Below are positions 8,901 to 12,804 of a DNA stretch of 12,804 nucleotides, in pieces. The DNA lies in assembly GCA_009733575.1 (NCBI GenBank), contig ML770071.1, positions 8,607 through 21,410 on the forward strand. The letters are read 5' to 3'. Each line of letters starts with the position of its first letter. The stretch's first letter is position 1. The translations under genes were made by a program, and so were the position numbers. The stretch comes from Gymnopus androsaceus JB14 (taxonomy: Eukaryota > Basidiomycota > Agaricomycetes > Agaricales > Omphalotaceae). The notes below the pieces were generated by a model. That model made no database searches and was not told the DNA's origin. It saw only the letters and a list, made by a program, of their open reading frames with translations.

Positions 8901-9553
8901 TGTTGTTGGAGAAAGGTACAGATAGCAGTAGCAGATGAGAGAGTAGCAGCTGATTATTGAGGTGGAGTATATTGCCAGAGTAGTAGTAGTGGTAGCAATG
9001 GCAAGTAGCACATTGTAGTAGCACATAATGATAGCAGTAAGAGTTTCTCTTGGCATTTGTGGTGTAGGCAGATCAGAGAACATGGGCTGTGGATGCAAGA
9101 TAGCACCAGCAGCACAGTTGGATCCAGGAGAAGTCAAACAAGCAAGCTGGATTATGGACTTCTATGAGAAGCATGGTTAGACTCAGAGTGAGTTGCATCA
9201 ATATGTTGTACAACTGAGAAAATTGAGAACAGATAGTGTTAGAGTACTAGCACATCATAAATGTGAATAATGGTAGCAGGAGAGGTAGCAAATGCTAGTA
9301 ACAGCTGACTGCACTGCTAACTTTTTTGATTTGGAACAATCAGAGAAAACCAAAGCCTGAGAAGGGGCATGCAAGCAGTGAACATAGATGATGGTAGATT
9401 GTGGCCACCTGATGCAGATAGTTGAGGTGTCATGGGAGCACCCATAAGTAATGTAGTCATTTGTAGATGTTTGAAATCAGAAACATTAGGCTGAGCCAGT
9501 AGTAGGGATGCTATCATATGGTAGTGAGTTTAGATGTGGCAAGAAGCACTCGC

Positions 9554-10111
9554 CACTTGTAAGACAGAGGTAGCAGTAGCAGGTAGCATTATCTGATAAA
9601 GGAGAGATAGCCACAGAAGTAGTGAGTAGCACTTCATCAGCAAAACCTGTATTTTCGCTGGAGGTCTCCAGAGATCTCTGGAGCTTGACAGCTGTCAAAA
9701 AAACTGTCAATTTCTCCAGAGATCTCCAGAGGTCTCTGGAATAGGGTACCTTGCTCCAGAGATGTCCCAAATGAATGGGTTTTCTCTGGTGAAAATACAG
9801 GTTTTGCTGATGTTGTAAAACAGAGGTAGCAGTAGCAGGTAGCAGGTAGCCATGGCAGTAGCAGATAGTGGGTGGCATTTGCTGGTAAAGAAGCAATAGC
9901 CACAGAAGCAGTGAGTAGCACTTGTAAGATAGAGGTAGCAGTAGTAGGTGGCACATAGCCATAGCAGTAGCAGATAGTGGGTAGCATTTGCTGGTAAAGA
10001 AGCAATAGCCACAGAAGTAGTAAGTAGCACTTGTAAGACAGAGGTAGCAGTAGCAGGTGGTAGGTAGCATTAGCTGGTAAAGGAGAGACAGCCACAGAAG
10101 AAGTAGCATAT
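9554..10111. repeat. Minisatellite, units of about 76-109 bp
   Basis: Units start with CACTTGTAAGACAGAGG-type sequence at 9554, 9630, 9919 and 10028. The third unit is 109 bp. The second is also 109 bp once the MITE and one TT are subtracted. The first (76 bp) and fourth lack a segment like GGCAGTAGCAGATAGTGGGT. A more diverged unit may lie near 10190-10270. Confidence 0.85.
9635..9812. mobile_element. MITE, 178 bp, perfect 22-bp terminal inverted repeats
   Basis: The left end (9635-9656) begins CATCAGCAAAACCTGTATTT; the right end (9791-9812) is its exact reverse complement. Inside are an 18-bp perfect palindrome (9666-9683, CTCCAGAGATCTCTGGAG), a 14-bp one (9685-9698, TTGACAGCTGTCAA), and a further run of CCAGAGATCT words (9714-9762). 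It has no coding capacity. The flanks are CACTT on the left and TTGTAA on the right. Neighbouring minisatellite units read CACTTGTAA, so a TT dinucleotide was duplicated. The superfamily is unknown; a TA duplication typical of mariner is not seen. Confidence 0.9.
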
Positions 10112-10790
10112 GAGCAGCAAGCATATGAGCAGTAAGTATAGAGATAGTCAGTAGTGGGTAGTTGTAGATGAATTAGTGGTAGCAGTTGTGGAAAGGACAG
10201 AGATAGCGGGAGCAGGTAGCATTGCTTGTAAAGAAAAGATAGTTACAGAGGAAGTAGAGCATGAGCATTGGGTATGAAACAGTGTTACAGTGATAGCCAA
10301 TAGCAGGTAGTTGTAGAAAGGTTGGTAGTAGTAGCTATGGAGAGACAGAGCAGCTTGTTCAAGTCAGAGGAATCAGAGAAGGTAGTTGAAGAAATAGTAG
10401 TACATGTGTAGGTGCTTGTAGATGCCAGAGAAGTTGCCATTGGAATAGTTGAATAGCCATCATGTCTGCAGAAGTGCTGTGAATTGCCATTCAGAATGGG
10501 CAACATGCAAGTGGTGAGCATAGATAGTAGTGCTTGTTACCAGTGAGATAGCAATAGCAGTTGAGCTTGCAGAAGAGGCATTTGCAAGTTACAGTCTGGA
10601 GTAAGCTGAATAACTAGACTACTATTTTTAGGCTCAAGAAGTATTTAGTGGTGGCCAGTAGACATGGATTATGTTTGTTGGAGAATCAATGATAGCAGTC
10701 AGAGGAGATAGCACTTGTGAATAGTGGTGGTAGTCACTGGACAATGAGCAACAGCAGTTACAAGTAATGCGGCAGTAGCTTGAAGTGAAT

Positions 10791-11067
10791 TAAATAAATA
10801 TGTTGAAGTGAACAGAAGGGGATAATTCTACTGAACAACCCCCTTGCTGGCAACAACCCTCCCAAAAAAGGAAATTTTTGCAAAAGCTAGTTTGGCAACC
10901 CTATCACACTTTTGTCACACATTTTTGGGTGTGATTTTTTTCAATCTTTTGTGTGTTTTTATTTTTCAAAAAAAAAGTCAGCTACCACCTCCTGCTTCAC
11001 CTTACTTAAGTTGCAACACAAACTGCTCAGATTCCCAAATAGGGCTTGTGGCAGTATCTGAAATATA
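10791..11067. other. Non-coding stretch before the solo LTR
   Basis: It contains homopolymer runs and one small inverted repeat, ATCACAC (10903-10909) with GTGTGAT (10929-10935). No gene or repeat family was recognised. Confidence 0.5.
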
Positions 11068-11251
11068 TGTTGGGTAAATACCCTTCCATTGGTTGTCCAG
11101 CCACTCTGCACACCACATGTACCCCTATCTGCTTCTGTATATAAAGTAGGTAGATACAAGTTATCAATCAATCTCTTGCCCCTGTTCTTGATGGTCGATT
11201 CCCTCCTTGCTGAGGTTGTACCCACCAATTGAGCTTGTCTGCCTCTTAACA
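11068..11251 (+). mobile_element. Solo LTR, 184 bp, with ATATA target duplication
   Basis: It begins TGTTGGGTAAATACCC and ends CTCTTAACA, giving TGTT and AACA as inverted ends. ATATA lies directly on both sides (11063-11067 and 11252-11256). A TATA box, TATATAAAG, is at 11138-11146, which suggests + orientation. There is no second LTR or internal region nearby, so it is best explained by recombination between the two LTRs of a lost element. The end style resembles copia-type LTRs. Confidence 0.85.
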
Positions 11252-11340
11252 ATATAAAGACTCCAGATTATCTCTGACCTTCACAAAAAAAATTTGAGTT
11301 TTGAGGCAAATTTATATGTTGTGACCTCAATGTGACCATG

Positions 11341-12767
11341 TGTTGATACACCGATTTTTTGGCTAAGGCTAGAACTGCGCAGAACCAATAATCCTAGGTT
11401 CTGTTTGTAACAAAACACGGTCAATAAGAGAACTATAGTGAGCCCAAACTGATAGTTAAAATCTACCGAGGACCTATTCTATCCAAGAGGTTGCAGAGTA
11501 ACGGTACACACAACGGTACCATACTTAACTTTGTGAATGTGCCTTGATCAAAGTCCTATGTGCAGTATGGTGTAGCGAGGCAAGCTTGTTGGATAACAAG
11601 TTGCTGACCAAGGCAGATAAACAAGCCCACATACCAGTTATACTAGGCTAGGTCATTGAAGGATATACCCAAGGGGTCAAAGTCTTAAACAAGGCATTGC
11701 TTCCGCGATCAGCTCACCAAGGAGTCTACACGACACTCAAGTTTATCAAATGAAGCAAGGCAGACCGAGATGGGGAAGTACCTTAATGGGTGCCCTCAAA
11801 AGTTGACGCTTGCTGGAAAGCACCCAGACAGATTGCCGCGGCAATCCAACGTGGCCACATGCCAACCCACTTGCTGTAGCCACTTCTAGAGCATGGAAGG
11901 ACCAAGGAGCATTTCTATCCAAGCCTTAGCATTCTACCAAGATCCATATGCTACCAGGCATCTAGACTTGAGACCACATGGAACTAGGAATAATAACCAG
12001 TCTCCCATTGGCAAGGAAAAATATAGAAATACTTCTGAGGGCTGTTCTGCTAAAGGAGCTGGCAAGCCTTGTAAAAAGGCAAATGACTCAAGTTGATTCG
12101 GACCAAAAATACCAAAAGTCAACCCAATCAAGGCAGGGGAACGTTGAGGCAAAACCATAGTACACATGCATATATGGAGATTATTTTATATTTTTCTATT
12201 TACTTACTCTATTTCATCCTATCTTGCTCAGTTTCTCTCATTTTCCTATTTTATTATATCTCACTCAGTATATAAGGGCAGCTATTCTATCTTGGAATAA
12301 CAAGTCAGACTTGATACCTGAAACACAGTTCTATCTTAGGACCTATAGTGATTCGTACATGCTCAGACACGTCTGCATCGTCCTCTACAACCTTTGAAAC
12401 AAGTGGCCTTCTTGTAACCTTGATAATACTGAGGCAATTCATTCTACTTCCCAGCTATTAAGTCGAGCATTCCTGGCTTTCATCTCAAAGAGAGGTCACA
12501 TCAGTCTTAGGACTGCAAGTAGAGCCTAACATGCACACCTCGATGAGCCCATTGTTGATTAGGAAGGTCTTGGACCCAAGTGCCGGCTTGGTCTAGTTTT
12601 AGGGAGGAAACTCCTCGGAGTGTTACCTAGCTTTACCAACAGATTCTACCCCTTGCCTGCTCTTCGTGTGTTAAAAATGCCTACTCAAGTGACTTGTGCG
12701 GCAGTTGTATAAGCTTGTTAGGTAGCTCGCAGGACTCCCTCAGAGTTGGAGTATCATTGCATGGTGA
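11341..12767 (+). mobile_element. Probable long LTR of another retrotransposon
   Basis: The first 37 bases (11341-11377) recur at 12768-12804, where the window ends, with three differences that are all CpG transitions. Between them there is no coding region. A TATA box (TATATAAGG, 12269-12277) preceded by a T-rich tract resembles a retrotransposon promoter. A possible inverted end pair is TGATAC (11344-11349) and GTATCA (12751-12756). The second copy may be the next LTR or a tandem copy; the window ends too early to tell. A short hairpin, AGAACC with GGTTCT, lies at 11381-11402. Confidence 0.5.
12269..12277 (+). promoter_or_regulatory. TATA box in the putative long LTR
   Basis: TATATAAGG follows a T/C-rich stretch (12180-12265) and is about 1.4 kb upstream of nothing coding within the window. 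It fits the U3-R boundary of an LTR. Confidence 0.5.
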
Positions 12768-12804
12768 CGTTGATACGCCGATTTTTCGGCTAAGGCTAGA
12801 ACTG
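12768..12804 (+). repeat. Second copy of the 11341 terminal repeat, cut by the window end
   Basis: It matches 11341-11377 over all 37 bases except three transitions. At each of these it has CG where the first copy has TG or CA. Confidence 0.85.

Larger units (their letters stand above)
8900..10790. repeat. Long degenerate tract of TAGCAG-like words
   Basis: The + strand is dominated by GTAGCA, GATAGCA, GCAGGTAGCA and GTAGTAG words and is strongly purine-biased. C is scarce, and only four CpG occur here by eye. Long frames on the - strand (8721-9137, 9486-10124) are Leu/Tyr/Cys/Thr-rich translations of the repeat and not convincing proteins. The tract includes the ordered minisatellite at 9554-10111. 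Confidence 0.75.

Noticed and set aside
8721..9137. 138-codon open frame on the - strand
   Set aside because: Half of it is translated TAGCAG-like repeat (Thr/Ile/Tyr/Cys runs). No recognisable domain; a decayed gag region is possible but unsupported.
9554..10111. CRISPR-like array
   Set aside because: The units are long degenerate tandem repeats without short constant repeats and unique spacers, and the context is a fungal genome.
9486..10124. 212-codon open frame on the - strand through the minisatellite and MITE
   Set aside because: Its sequence is a Leu/Tyr/Cys-rich translation of the repeat units interrupted by the MITE. The frame is open because the repeat lacks stops in that direction, and there is no family resemblance.
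10903..10935. Terminator-like hairpin with a T run
   Set aside because: No transcript or gene ends here, and intrinsic terminators of this type are bacterial.

Overview
The window looks like a piece of a basidiomycete (probably Agaricomycete) fungal genome. Positions 1-4188 hold one intron-rich gene on the + strand. It has eleven GT-AG introns of 47-57 nt and encodes a RhoGEF (DH)-PH-CNH protein, the Rom1/Rom2 class of Rho1 exchange factor of the cell wall integrity pathway. From the DH domain to the C-terminus the exons join cleanly, except for one extra base in the PH domain at about 1482-1484. The N-terminal part before 591 changes frame at least once, probably more often, and could not be resolved. 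The 3' end carries a decayed tandem copy of the last coding segment.

Positions 4189-5950 are intergenic, with only short repeats. Positions 5960-8010 are a decayed Ty1/copia element on the - strand. It keeps gag-end, protease, gag-pre-integrase zinc-binding and early integrase traces, with several stops and frameshifts. A younger LTR element at 6630-7879 is nested inside it. That element has two LTRs of 262 and 252 bp and a polypurine tract, but no gag or pol, so it is a non-autonomous TRIM-like element.

Positions 8011-10790 are non-coding, repeat-derived DNA. They hold a MITE end with a palindrome cluster, then a long tract rich in TAGCAG-like words with a minisatellite of about 76-109 bp units. 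One 109-bp unit is split by a complete 178-bp MITE with perfect 22-bp inverted ends. A solo LTR with a matching 5-bp target duplication lies at 11068-11251. From 11341 to the window end there is probably a long LTR with a TATA box; its first 37 bases reappear at the very end of the window.

The most informative signal is CpG decay. All 18 substitutions between the two nested LTRs are transitions, and 16 fall in CpG context. Positions 8161-10780 contain only seven CpG, while the first 60 bases of the gene contain six. This points to methylated, silenced repeats next to an expressed-type gene. I found no new multi-gene system; the interest lies in the nested insertions and the damaged, partly duplicated GEF gene.
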